A stretch of 64,000 nt of DNA from Nepenthes gracilis (taxonomy: Eukaryota; Streptophyta; Magnoliopsida; Caryophyllales; Nepenthaceae), in the NCBI GenBank assembly GCA_033239525.1, contig BSYO01000016.1:8815045-8879044 (forward strand), read 5' to 3'. The notes under the pieces were generated by a model that worked only from the letters and a program-made list of their open reading frames with translations, had not been told where the DNA came from and ran no database searches. Each line of letters begins with the position of its first letter. Position 1 is the stretch's first letter. Shown here in pieces: positions 23,285 to 33,650 of this stretch. The translations under genes and the position numbers were made by a program.

Positions 23285-24328
23285 TGATGGGTATGATGAT
23301 TCATGGACCGGCCTAGAAACTCATCCCGCTAAAGGATAAAAGGCCCAAAAAGTAGAAGCCTAGTAGGATGCTCCCTTGGCCCAAGATCCAAAAGACAACG
23401 TGCTTGGCTCAAACAAGTCAACTAGGAACTTCCCAATAGAAAATAGACAATTTGGGTTACATAATGCGCCGCCCCTGTGGTTATCCTTTCAACTTAGTAG
23501 CCGACAGTCTTCACAATTCAATGCTTGCAAGTAGGCAGCACTTACTATATTGTAGCCCTATGATTATTCTAATAGCTTAACAAATATACCTAGAATATCT
23601 TTCGATGATTGCGTATTACCCCAAAATGGCAGTTCTACTTTGCAAATCTTCTTAGGCTAGTTACCATGTAGGGGCCCCATAATCAGTGAAACGAATATTT
23701 TCAGATGGTAGCGGTTACCATAACCGCCCCTTGATTGTTAAAATAATGCAACGGATTCAAGTGGACAATTGTCACTAGCTATGAGATCCAATGATAGCTA
23801 AATCGATACTCTCTCTATAAATAGACCTGTTTCGCAAGAAATGGGATCAACTCTTGAATTTCCGAAAAGGTTCTCAAGGCTTAGGCGTTCCAACATACTG
23901 AATCCGCATAGCCAAAGAAGAGCTGCTCTACCTGTGAGTGCACCCTATCCAAAGCTACTCAATCCACAAGTGTATTTTTCTCACAAGCCGCTCCTCGAAA
24001 AGAGTGCACCCTATCAAAAGCCACTCCTAGTTGAGTATATCTCTTGAAACCCAATCCTCCAACCAACACTTTATCCACTTCATTTGTGCATCCATGCACC
24101 TTATATCATTTCATCTTTCTTACCATTGAAGAAAGATTTCAGACTTGAGCGTTAGAGGATATACTGCGAAATGAATCTAGTATATCTATAACATACTATT
24201 TATTTATTGTTGTGTGCATGACCTAAATTTTTAAAAAAGGGGAGATCAAGCTTATTTTAATTCAAACTGTCGAGTGAGACTAAGCGGCTCTTTATTCCGT
24301 ATAATAATTCAGATTTTGGAACGCATCA
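23285..24328 (+). repeat. 3' LTR of Tat-B
   Basis: Starts TGATGGGTATGATG and ends AACGCATCA; 1044 bp. An intact TATA box CTATAAATA lies at 23815-23823, with a palindromic GCGGTTACCATAACCGCC about 90 bp upstream (23730-23747). The palindrome is also kept in the 5' LTR (GGTACCGGTTACCATAACCG, about 8861-8880). Polarity makes this LTR a possible outward promoter toward the PERK gene 1.4 kb downstream. Confidence 0.8.
23730..23747. promoter_or_regulatory. Conserved palindrome upstream of LTR TATA box
   Basis: GCGGTTACCATAACCGCC is an imperfect hairpin/dyad containing GGTTA..TAACC. It is conserved in both Tat-B LTRs although they have otherwise diverged strongly. It could bind a dimeric or MYB-type factor (AACCG core); the function is inference. 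Confidence 0.4.
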
Positions 24329-25430
24329 GGTTAAACTTTTTAGATAAAAGGATTAGAAAGGAGGAATCAAATAACACTTCTAAGGTGAAGAGAGAGAGAG
24401 AGAATTAATAAATAGATGGATAGGGAGACAATATATCCAAAGATACATTCCCAATGCAACTATTGAAGATTTCGGTATCTCTGCAAATGTGAGGGTCTTC
24501 CTTCAACGGGCTCTTTCCAAGAGAATCTCCGCTCATTATTATTATTTTTAATATCCTCTTTTTCCAGATGATGGGGATTTATAGGAAATCTCATAGGCTC
24601 ATAGGGAAAGGTTGCTTTTGGTTGGAATTTTTAGATAAAAGAATTAGACAGGGGGAATTAAATGACATCCAAGGAGGTGCTATTATTTCCTTCTTCATAT
24701 AAGACTAAATATTTCTAACCAAATTATAGTTTTACCTTTTTTTTCTAATTGAAGTGGTCATTCTCCACGTAAATAAAATAAAACATAATTATATTCATTT
24801 TTAACTTTTTCTTAGATGATATATTTTATAATTTTACTTTATTCTACTATAATAATCAAAGACGTTGGCATCAAATCCCTATAGTCACTAGAGTTATATC
24901 CAAAGCTTTGAAAACAAAGGTAAAATTTTCAAATACATGCACATTTTTCGAGTGGAGTGAATTTTTTTTCCACTCATAATTTATTTAAGTCTATTTCAAT
25001 ATACATATTTATAAAATTTAATTAATTTTATCAATAAAAAATTTTCCTGTTAAAATTAGAAATAAAATTCAATATTATATAATTTAATGTTAATATTGAA
25101 TTTTATTTATATGGCACAGAAGTAGGGATTAAATATGTGAAAAGATCATTTTTGCACTGATTCGGATTTAAAATGTGGCAGTTTTACAAGATGAATATTG
25201 TAATTAGTAAAAGTATTTAATTTTTCAAAGATAGAGTAAGATCAGCTTACAATTAATTTACGATGTACGACACGCATATTATCGCTCAAAATTAAACGAG
25301 TGAGAAAATTCCAGCAAATATCGCCAAATAGCAGGAGGTTGACGACGGAGAAGGAAAAAGCGTTGTATTAGCATGAACTAACCGTCTTTTTACTCTTCTT
25401 CCTTGAGAATCCTTCTGCCATCCACCCACA
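24329..25430. other. Upstream region of the PERK gene
   Basis: No gene. A stretch of about 55 bp starting near 24341 (TTTTTAGATAAAAGGATTAG) recurs near 24626 with a few changes. A GA microsatellite lies at 24391-24402. The rest (24700-25280) is AT-rich. Presumed promoter of the PERK gene; I could not fix a TATA box. Confidence 0.4.
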
Positions 25431-25714
25431 GGTCTCTCTCTCTCTCTCTCCCCCTCTTTTCTCTTTCTTTCTTTTTCGGCAATGCAGTATGTAACATATT
25501 TCTTTGGGATAATAATTTATAGGATGAGTAGCGTTAATATTCGATTGTTCTTGATGTGCTTGTTACGATTTGTAAATGACTCAGCCAAAAGAAAATGTGT
25601 GAATGAGGATCCTGTGGCTGAATTTGATTTTTTGGTCGTTGTTTGTCTAGCAGTTGGAGGAGAGGCAGGATTACCGACGTCAATCGTTCATAGTTGTTTG
25701 AAAGCCTCAGAGCA
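25431..25714 (+). promoter_or_regulatory. 5' leader of PERK with CT-rich tract
   Basis: A pyrimidine tract (TCTCTCTCTCTCTC then CCCCTCTTTTCTCTTTCTTT, 25432-25474) precedes exon 1, a common core-promoter/leader feature of plant genes. Several short upstream frames start in the leader. Segments of this leader recur inside the LTR element downstream (27188-27420). Confidence 0.4.
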
Positions 25715-26276
25715 ATGGCACCAACGCCGGATTCTTCACCTCCTGATTCAAAATCGCCCCCACCGCCACCACATTCTGATTCAATATCGGCACCACCTCC
25801 ACCTCCTCCTTCGGTTGGCTCGTCGCCCCCGCCACCGCCGCCAGAATATTCATCACCCCCACCACCGTCACCTGATTCTTCCGACTCCCCTCCTCCAAAA
25901 AGCTCCGACGACTCGCCTCCACCGCCACCGCCAACGCAGTCGCCGCCACCTGCACCAAGCAAGAACAAATCACCTCCTCCCTCATCAGATTCTCCCCCTC
26001 CGCCTCCGCCCCCTCCCCCTCCCCCTCCGCCTCCGCCACCGCCTCCGTCCAGTGGCAATCGATCTCCGCCTACGCGGCTCGCACCACCACCTCCTTCAGG
26101 ATCAAGCGATGATTCGTCGTCGTCATACAATATTAACGTGGCGTTAATATTCTCAGTCGTGATCGTCGCCGGATTGATGCTGTTCTTGTTGGTTTCAATC
26201 GTGGTAGCCTGCATGAAGAGGAAGAAAAGAATGCGCCGTGGCTCGATCCATTACAACAGCGATTCATCTCCGAAAG
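25715..26276 (+). CDS. PERK receptor kinase, exon 1 (proline-rich ectodomain and membrane helix)
   Basis: Encodes 187 residues plus one base. The start is ATG at 25715 (MAPTPDSSPPDSK); the in-frame TTG at 25694 is not a credible plant start. Residues 1-139 form a Ser/Pro-rich, extensin-like region with S-P(2-6) blocks and one run of 18 prolines (about 93-110). Residues about 140-166 (INVALIFSVVIV...) form a single membrane helix, followed by KRKKRMRR as stop-transfer signal. I see no signal peptide. The exon ends CCGAAAG before GTACGC, a good phase-1 donor, and joins exon 2 at 58685 in frame. PERKs are plasma-membrane kinases proposed to sense the cell wall. Composition matches the family; the subfamily member cannot be named. 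The following intron is 32.4 kb. Confidence 0.9.
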
Positions 26277-26508
26277 GTACGCCACTCGCGAGGGCGTGTT
26301 TTTATTACAACGTCCCTGTGATGCATGAATTACTTTCTGTGTTCGAAGTTCTAAATTATACTGCTGATTTATTTAAACATTTGAAATATTCAAAAATTCA
26401 ATTATCGTAAGGCATGCCTCAAATGCAACCTTCAGGCAGGCCGCAAATGTAACCTTGGGAGTGGAAAGCTATTTGACTACCATAAAATCATCATGGACGG
26501 GGTAAAAT

Positions 26509-27506
26509 TGTTGGCGTAGGAAGATCCGGATCCACCAGATTCGATAGCAGTGAAAAACCCAAACCCCTCCGGTCATTAACAGCCACCATTTAATAGGAAT
26601 AAAGAACAAGAGATGTATAGTATTTTTACGTAGAAACCCTTTTTCAAACCGAAAAGGAAAAACTACGGGACACAAAGTCCACCAATTAATCCACTATGTA
26701 AAATGGTTATAAACCCCCGAGATGGAGTATCCGTTACACATCCGAGAATGCCAAAGAAAAACCTCTCTGGAGTAAACAGGAAACACTCCTCTCTTGTATT
26801 CTCTGTTTTTCTTTCTCCTCTCTCTCACTGGTGGTGCATTCCTCTCTCATTTTACAAGTGTTGGTGAAATGGAGACTGTTTCACCCCGCACACAAAGAAA
26901 TCGGCGCATAGCGCCCTAATGTTGTTTCGCACACTGATCGGTCACCACTGGGGCACGTGGGCCGTCTCCTCCAAGATGGTGCTCATATATAGACATTAGC
27001 TCCACCTAATCACATCTTTAACCGGGTCATCAAAGCGGATAATAGGTGCCACGTCTTCAATTAGCTTCACGAGTCCACGCCCCTGCGAGACGTCGCATGC
27101 TTTGCATTATCGCAGACTCAAAATTAAACATCCGCGCCGACCAATTCCGGAAAGACATCGCCACTACCAGACATTGCCACTTTCCATAGAAGGAAAAAGC
27201 GTTGTCGGCCGGTCAACTTTGAACTAACCGTCTTTCTACATCCGATCAACTTCCCTATTGACCATCCTTCTGCCATCCACAACCTCCCGTTGACCGTCTA
27301 CGCTATCCTCTCCACCATCCAAAGTGCTCTTGCTCTCGAGGCGGTAACCCTCTTCGGATTGATTGGCCTCCTCCTAAATTCCATTCTTTCTTTCTCTCAT
27401 CCGGTCAACGCAGTATGTAAATAGTTCTCTAGATTTGTTCTCCACAAATCCTCCGATGACAAACCAGTTTGATGGGTTACCCACAAGGGAGTGATAAGAC
27501 CTAACA
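26509..27506 (-). repeat. 3' LTR of element H
   Basis: On the plus strand it runs TGTTGGCGTAGG to GACCTAACA. It aligns with 27926-28939 at both ends (CCACCATTTAATAGGAATAA; AAATCCTCCGATGACAAA), but its middle (27117-27420) carries PERK upstream and leader blocks absent from the other LTR. A TATATA box on the minus strand lies near 26984-26992. Several GGTCAAC/GTTGACC words occur at 27206-27410. Confidence 0.75.
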
Positions 27507-27742
27507 AACTTTTCCTCACGACCTTGTGGGGAACACCTTCGCCCTTTAATCCGTCATCACCTGCCTTCCATGAGCCTTCCTCAACAGAATCTGGTGTCGG
27601 CTCCGCCTTGATCTTTTAGCTCCGCCCTTGGTTTGTGGCTCCGCCCTTGGTTGGACTCCGGAGAGGCGAGGCTATACTTTTTATAATTCCAACCAATTTC
27701 ACTAAATGGCAAACTCTTTCGATGACAAGATACACTTTGACC

Positions 27743-27842
27743 GCAATGGCACCAACGGCTCCACTTCCGGCACTTCACTCTGATTCAATATTTTACTCCG
27801 CTCCCCACCGCCACGTGAGGGTAACATTCCGATTCAATATCG
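27743..27842 (+). repeat. Copy of the PERK translation start region in element H
   Basis: GCAATGGCACCAACG here equals 25712-25726. TCTGATTCAATAT (27779-27791), CCCCACCGCCAC (27803-27814) and the GATTCAATATCG word (27831-27842) follow in nearly the same order as 25734-25789 of exon 1, with small insertions and substitutions. The frame is not maintained. Confidence 0.75.
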
Positions 27843-27911
27843 CGGGCCATTTTCGGCCCGAGTCGATCTCCACCATCTCGATACCACTTGTTGGTATGAA
27901 GAGACTTAACC

Positions 27912-27923
27912 GTCGCGATACCA
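27912..27923 (-). promoter_or_regulatory. Primer binding site of element H
   Basis: TGGTATCGCGAC on the minus strand, two bases from the LTR edge, comparable with the TGGTATCAGAG initiator-Met tRNA site of Copia-1. A near-copy, TGGTATCGAGAT, lies about 45 bp further in (around 27874-27885), with another start of LTR-like sequence. Confidence 0.6.
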
Positions 27924-27925
27924 CT

Positions 27926-28939
27926 TGTTAGGTCGGAAGACCGGGATCCACCAGATCCGGCAGCAGCGAAAAATCCAAACACCCTATCATCGACAGCTAC
28001 CATTTAGTAGGAATAAGGAACAAGATATGCACAGTATTTTTACGTAGAAACCCCTTCTCAAACCAAAGAGAAAAAACCACGGGACACAAAGTTCACTAAT
28101 AAATCCACTATGTAAAATGGTTACAAACCCCCGAGATGGAGTATCCGCTGCACACTCGAGAATAACAAAGAAAAATCTCTCCGGAGTAAACAGGAAACAC
28201 TCATCTCTTTTACTCTCTGTTTTTCTTTCTTCTCTCTCTCACTGTGGTGGTGTACTCCTCTCATTTTACAAGTATTGGTGAAACGGTGACTCGCCGTTTC
28301 ACCCCTACACACAGCAACCGGCGCATAGCGCCCCTGGTGTTGTCTTCCACACCAGCCTGGTCACCACTCTGGGCCCGCTCTGGGCCGTCTCCTCCAGAAG
28401 CTCTTGGTACTCATATATAGACATTCTAACTCCACCTAATCCCATCTCGCCTAATGGTCGCCGGATAATAGGTGCCACGTTCTCACCGGTTCGAGCTTCC
28501 TATAGGCTCATGAAGACGGAAGAATACTGCCTTTGTGCGTGCGTGCTCGCCCCATTGCCCAACAGCGATTCATCTCGAAAAGACATCGCCCTCGCAAGGC
28601 CACTTTCCATAATCTCTAAAGCCTAGTTGCTCTACCGATCAACTTCTCGTTGACCGTCTTGAAGTGCCATCCGGTCAACGTCCAAGTTGACCAAATTCTG
28701 TTGCCATGTCAACCTCTCCATTGATCATTTGAAATCCGTCCGCCATTCGGTATTCCTGCGGCCTAACGGCCAACCTTCTATCGACCTTCAAGGCAGGCCG
28801 GTCAATCTTTATTGATCCATCCATTCTCCTCCGATCTCCCTCCGTTGACCAAAAAAGATTCTCCAAATTTGTTTTGACAAATCCTCCGATGACAAATCAA
28901 TTTGTTGGGTTACGCACAAGGAAGTGATCAGATCCAACA
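27926..28939 (-). repeat. 5' LTR of element H
   Basis: On the plus strand it runs TGTTAGGTCGGA to GATCCAACA, 1014 bp. It contains a block CAACAGCGATTCATCTC (28560-28576) identical to the end of PERK exon 1 (26254-26270), which the other LTR lacks. It has many GGTCAAC/TTGACC words between 28638 and 28860. Confidence 0.75.
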
Positions 28940-28944
28940 AAAAT

Positions 28945-29457
28945 ACTGAATATCTATTACCAACAAATTATTTTATTTTGTCAACTAATATTTATTATCT
29001 GTTATTATTACATCAAACTGATTATGTTTTCAGACATTTGATGATGTACGCACTCAATGTAAGAAATTAAAATAATAAGGGTTACAGTAAAGATCTACTT
29101 TAATCTTCTTAAATTACTTGTGTGTCTGGTGATATTAAAATATGATAAATTTAGTAAAAATAATTTTAAAATATCAATGTCCAAAAAACACAATTTAAGA
29201 ATTAAATTGAGTAGATAAAAGTAAAAGGACAATTAAATAATAAAAAGTTGAGAAATAATTTAGCATATATATATATATATATATATTATAATCATCATGG
29301 GCCCATTTTCTTCAATTATGGGACTATTAAATTTTTGTAGGGGATATTGGATTTGGATGCTTCCAAACTACCCACTACTTGTCACCCTCTTCCTCCAACA
29401 ATTTACGTCAGGATCTCTATTCTTACGTTTACTTCTTGTTCCATGGGGCAACGAATC
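28945..29457. other. AT-rich intron sequence
   Basis: No gene. Plain AT-rich intron DNA with a TA microsatellite at 29266-29286. Possibly original PERK intron, since it lies between the target duplications of two insertions. Confidence 0.4.
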
Positions 29458-30215
29458 TAATGCATCTTAGATCCATATTTAAATAGATTCAGATTAAGTT
29501 ATCTGTTGAATTTCGATCTCCGTTCGTTTAGTTTTGGATCCTGCATACTACAACTTCAAATAAGAGGTTAGATGACAACGAAGTTTGGTCTCATCGTAGA
29601 CACTCTGATGCTTAAGTTAGTAATCGGCTTTCTGAGAATAGAAGGTGGATGTAAGGGATACAGAAATGAATGTAGGGAGTATGTTTGTAGGTGAGAGTGT
29701 ACTCATAGAAAGAGTGGTTTTATTGTAATTACTCGTGATGAGTAGCTTCTCAAAGTATTAAGTTCGCAAGGAACTAGTAGCAGAGAGTGAGAGCATAGGG
29801 TGCTCGAGAGAGTTAGAGTATGTTTGAGGGCGCTTTATAGGCAATTGAGAGTGTGTCCTGTTCAATTAGTTTCCATAACCTTTTATAGCTATGACCTTGG
29901 GCTGTCCTCCTTTGACAGCGAGATTGGATACCCGCTTTCTAAAGGAATTGTTGTCTTTCCTATAAATGCATGATCGTTGTCTCTGACTATAATGGTTAAG
30001 GAGGTTGATCACCTTCCTTCTGTGCATGGTAACCGTTAGGGTTTCCTGTAGATTGTGCGTGAATTCTGGCACTTTTCATCCGGAGTTTGCATTGATTATA
30101 GAGGTGACCGTTACAATAAATATTGCCATCTTGGATGTGCAAAAAATTAGGGCAGATGACCGTTGTGGTTTGAAAACGAACTCGTGGGCCAATTTGGTCA
30201 CGGGTTTAATCCGAC
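29458..30215 (-). repeat. 3' LTR of Tat-C, truncated
   Basis: Aligns with 33651-34420 of the other LTR (AACTTCAAATAAGAGGTTA; GAATAGAAGGTGGATG; GCCATCTTGGA.GTG). Homology ends near 30215; the 220 bp of LTR starting at the TGATGGGG end are missing. The sequence between here and the integrase remnant (30216-30440) is unassigned. Confidence 0.75.
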
Positions 30216-30449
30216 TATTTATGGGCTGCCTGGATTATTAGAGTTTAATCCAACCGCTCATGAGTTGTTTAGATGACCAAAGTTTAACTTCAAGCATGTG
30301 AAAACCCGCCTGACCTAGGGGTAGTCTAGGTCGTTTATATTGTACAACCTGCAAGTAAGTACTCATATAGAAAAGTATGACACAATGCAAAGGAAAAAGA
30401 ATTTTCTTTTTATTAATAACAATGTATATTACAAGCATACTTTGTGTCA

Positions 30450-31020
30450 CACAGATGACCTACCTGGGTCTTCACTGGTAGTAGCGCTTTAGGTGGGCCG
30501 CGTTTCACATCCGCGAAACCAACTTGCTGTTCTGAGTTCAGAGCTTGTATGCTCCATTCTGCAGGATGACTAAGACTAGGAATGGACTTTCCCAATTCGG
30601 GGAAAGCTTGTTTCGGTTGGTTGTCTTTCTTGTCGCCTCTATACTTTGTAAGACCAGGTCTCCAACTTCAAATTGCCACGCTTTTAACTTTTTGTTGTCA
30701 TATCGAGCAATTTGTTGCTGGTAGGCAATGAGCCTTTGATACGTTGCACCTGCATTCTTTAGATAGAAAGGCATGACTTTGTAGTGGTCGGTCCCTTGAT
30801 CGGTTATGAATAAGGTGTGCTCTTTGTCCTCTAGGCTGGACTCATTCGGATCTGGTTTTGACTTGAGTACGCATCTATGAAACTCAGCAGCTCGTATCCA
30901 AAAGTTGAGTCTACCAACAAGTCGATTCTGGGTAAAGGAAAGCTGTCCTTCGGGCAGGCTTTGTTGACGTTGGTGAAGTTGATGTACATCCACCATTTTC
31001 CATTACTTTTCTTTATCTGG
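30450..31020 (-). pseudogene. pol: RT fused to integrase C-terminus by internal deletion (Tat-C)
   Basis: An open minus-strand frame (30538-30996) reads RT sequence up to KVMPFYLKNAGATYQRL and continues at once with IAYQQQIARYDNKKLKAWQF, then EVGDLVLQS and NGAYKL, which is the integrase C-terminal part. The YVDD site, RNase H and the integrase core have been removed by a clean, in-frame deletion after the GATYQR motif. The first 40 codons of this frame are RT sequence read in a shifted frame. Beyond the frame, 30450-30537 continues as KLV..MWNAAHLKRYYQ. It cannot make a working polymerase or integrase. Confidence 0.85.
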
Positions 31021-31536
31021 ACGACGTTGAAGAGTTAGTCCAGGTGCTTGACTTTTCTGATAGCAGCTTCTTCAGCTCTTCTCAAATGGCTATGAGTTTC
31101 TCTACGAAGTGGTTCTTCCACTTCTACTGGATGGGTTTATGATCGGAATAGATGCCCAACTTGTGGATCATTATTTCAACAGAATCCCAGGTATGTTATC
31201 GGGTGTCCATGCGAAGATATCCGTGTTCTGTCTCAAGAACACTATGAGCACTTTACACAGTGGTCCGCGCGAGTGAGCCCTTGATCTATACACACCTCTC
31301 CGAGTCATCCGGATTCAGTGGCACTTGGTCAGTGGCTTTGTCAGATTGTGCCTACTGCAAGGTTGCTTTGTCTCGATGGTCCAACTCTCCTGCAGATCTT
31401 CCGCCGCTGCTTAGGACGATCTACAATATGTAACATATCTGCTCAATTACTTGGTCACCGAACACTTCACTGATACCATGTGCTGTCGAAAACTTTATTT
31501 TTAGATGTGGTATTAAGGTGACGGCATCGAACGCTA

Positions 31537-31914
31537 CTAGGCACGGTTAACCCAGGATAGTGTTGTATACGAAGGGTAGTCAACAATCAGAAAGGTGAGT
31601 GTGCAACTTACCATTCTGGGGTGTGTGCCCAAGGTGACCTCTAACTGTATTGTGCATTGGATAACCACAGGTTCGTTATCTAGGCCATATAGTGGCCCTT
31701 CAGCAAGTTTTAGCTGATTCTTTTTTAGTTCAAGTTTAAAAAAGATATTGAGATAAAGTAAATCCTTTGAACTTTCATTATTTATGAAAACTCGTTTAAA
31801 TTGGTAGTCCATTATACAATCTGAAACGAGTACAGATACAATAAGAGGGTCAAAATGCGGGAAAATTACATGAGCCATGATACTATCATTAATGCTAATG
31901 ACATTGTCCTCCAC
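31537..31914 (-). pseudogene. Protease region of Tat-C
   Basis: Open for 125 codons: DNVISINDSIMAHVIFPHFD, DYQFKRVFINNESSKDLLYL, LELKKNQLKLAEGPL and LEVTLGTHPRMVSCTLTFLIV. This is the segment of Tat polyproteins with the aspartic protease fold; the usual D(G/S)GS active site is altered to NNESS. It matches the more damaged copy at 14980-15510. Confidence 0.65.
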
Positions 31915-31959
31915 TCTCCACTTCTTAGGTCTAGCTTGGCACTACTTGTGATCTGCTTG

Positions 31960-33250
31960 GGACTTGGGCAGTTGGGTTGTTATCATGTTGACCACTCCAA
32001 CCGTGACCTAATTCTGCGGCTGGAATGGATTTGACCCTTCTCCACCAAAGGTGCCGGAGTTCTGCCCAGGGTTCCTGATAAACCTAGTGAGATGGCTTCT
32101 CCGGATAAACTCCTCGATCTCCTGTTAGAATGTCTTACATTCCTCCGTAGTGTATCCCGAAGATCGATAAAAATCACAATATTTTGTTGGATTTTCTCCT
32201 TCCATATTCTTTAGTAGCTTTGGCCACCTGAGAAACTTCTCACCACGGATCTATACGAGGACGTTAGCTCGTGTATCATTGAAAGGAGTCAAGTTGACCA
32301 ACTTGTACTCTTTACAGTTCACTGCTCCAGTCCTATGCTACTTCCAATGGGGATTGTCGTTTCCACTAGTCTTCCTCTTTCCCTCGGCCATGAAAGAGTG
32401 AGACTGGTTGGTCCTCTTAAGATGCTTTCAGTCGTTGGCCTCTTCGGCGGCGACGTACACCCTGGTGATTGCCTCTACCTCCCAAAAGGTTTGTGGGTTC
32501 TTGTGAGCCGGGTGCTTAAAGAAGTCACCGTGTACCAATGCAGAAATGAAGCTATATCTCTGCTGCTTCATCTCCTCAGTGAGCCTTGGGATTCTTCTGG
32601 CTTCTGCCGCAAACTGCTCCAGAAACTTTCTTGGGTCCTTACCTTATTTCTGCTTGATATGGGAGAGATGCCAAGGTTATTTTTCTTCCCAACAACTGAA
32701 AGCGTACTGGGCCAAGAAGAAATCGATGAGTTCCCGAAAACTCTAGATCGAGTACGATGGAAGCTGGTGGAATGAGATCTAGGCGTCCCCCTTTAAGGTG
32801 AGGGAAAAACATCAGCACATTGTCACATCCTCCAGGACTTGAAAACTTAGATGGGTGTAGAAGTAATCCTCGTCGTCCATGGGATTAGTGTTTCCATCGT
32901 AAGAATCTAGTGTTAGCACCTTAAACTTGGCCGAAAATGGATGATTTAAAATCCCATAGTGAATGGAGATTACTCTACATTGACGGCGTGCTCGTTGTCG
33001 TCTTGGAACACGCAGTTCTAGATTTTCTTGACTTTTGTCTCCACTCATGAGGCGTTTCTGGTCCTCTTGGAGTTGAGGTATGTTCTCAACTCTGTTCTTT
33101 CTGCTGTGCGGCACATAGCTGGCCAGCAATTGTCACTGGTGGATCGAACGATCCTGGAAGCTCCCTTCTAAGCCTGAGGCTAGGGCTAGTCTCGAGAATA
33201 TCGGGGGTTTCTTCTTTCAGGGCTCTCTTCCGGAGTCCTATGGCCCAAGC
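31960..33250 (-). pseudogene. gag: gag of Tat-C
   Basis: The first part (32812-33129) contains the PFSAKFKVLTLDSYDGNTNP motif (gag entry: ...P....MP.....DG..DP..H). 32200-32760 reads across stops as SFRELIDFFLAQYAFS, WHLSHIKQK, and PRKFLEQFAAEARRI, typical of the capsid segment. Several stops and shifts. Plus-strand frames in 32335-33485 are shadows. Confidence 0.7.
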
Positions 33251-33631
33251 GCCCTTCAAGCCTTGGACGGCTTTAGGCGTTGGAGGCCTTCGGAGCACAA
33301 GAGTTGCCTTGCCTCATAGCCTTCTTGGCTGGCTTCTTCCTCTTACCTACTCGTCTGGAGGCCAGAACAAGAATCGAGGAGGGTGGAGCCCCTTGCTTCT
33401 TCTTACCCTAGCGGGTGCAGAGCAACTAGAGTATTCTGGTCATGTTAGTGATCTGCTCCTCCATGTGAAGGAAAAAGGGTGCTAGCTATCCTCCGACCAG
33501 ATTACCAGCTGAATGGTTTTGGTCGGGAGAGGTAGCATCTCTAGTGGGAGTGCTATCTTGAGCTCTGGTGTTCACCATTTTGCTCGATGACACTTGTTTT
33601 AAGAATGAAAGTGGTTGGCATTAAGTTAGCG

Positions 33632-33649
33632 CTCCCACAGACGGCGCCA
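33632..33649 (-). promoter_or_regulatory. Primer binding site of Tat-C
   Basis: TGGCGCCGTCTGTGGGAG on the minus strand, one base inside the LTR end. This is the intact form of the site that is degenerate in Tat-B. It is a common primer site of plant gypsy elements. Confidence 0.8.
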
Positions 33650-33650
33650 A

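Larger units (their letters stand above)
8444..24328 (+). mobile_element. Tat-B: complete but decayed Tat-lineage gypsy element with a nested solo LTR
   Basis: Two LTRs (8444-9448 and 23285-24328) start TSATGGGTAT and end ATCA. They are flanked by the near-identical target duplications GGTTG (8439-8443) and GGTTA (24329-24333). Between them in order are a primer site, gag, protease, RT (YVDN), RNase H, integrase, a tandem-repeat-rich segment, an antisense ORF, a polypurine tract and the 3' LTR. YVD(D)M(V)IKS-type RT, the TGGCGCC-type primer site and the antisense ORF all point to the Tat lineage. Total span is 15885 bp, of which about 2345 bp are a later solo LTR insertion. It lies left of the PERK gene, in its upstream region. 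Confidence 0.85.
26509..28939 (-). mobile_element. Non-autonomous LTR element H inside PERK intron 1
   Basis: Two LTRs of about 1.0 kb (26509-27506 and 27926-28939, ends TGTT...AACA) enclose only 419 bp. The whole is flanked by perfect 5-bp duplications AAAAT (26504-26508, 28940-28944). A primer site TGGTATCGCGAC lies on the minus strand at 27912-27923, and a G/A-rich tract ending GAGGAAAAGTT on the minus strand at 27507-27520, both copia-like. No coding capacity remains. The internal part contains a copy of the PERK translation start region (27743-27842). Other PERK blocks lie inside the LTRs; see findings. Confidence 0.8.

Noticed and set aside
25694..25714. Earlier start of PERK at 25694.
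   Set aside because: That codon is TTG; the first in-frame ATG is 25715, followed by MAPTPD.
25482..26214. Long overlapping frames over PERK exon 1: a His/Arg-rich plus frame (25482-26147) and a Gly-rich minus frame (25534-26214).
   Set aside because: They are other-frame readings of the CCN/CCT-rich proline codons. The PERK frame has the membrane helix, splice donor and an exon-2 partner.
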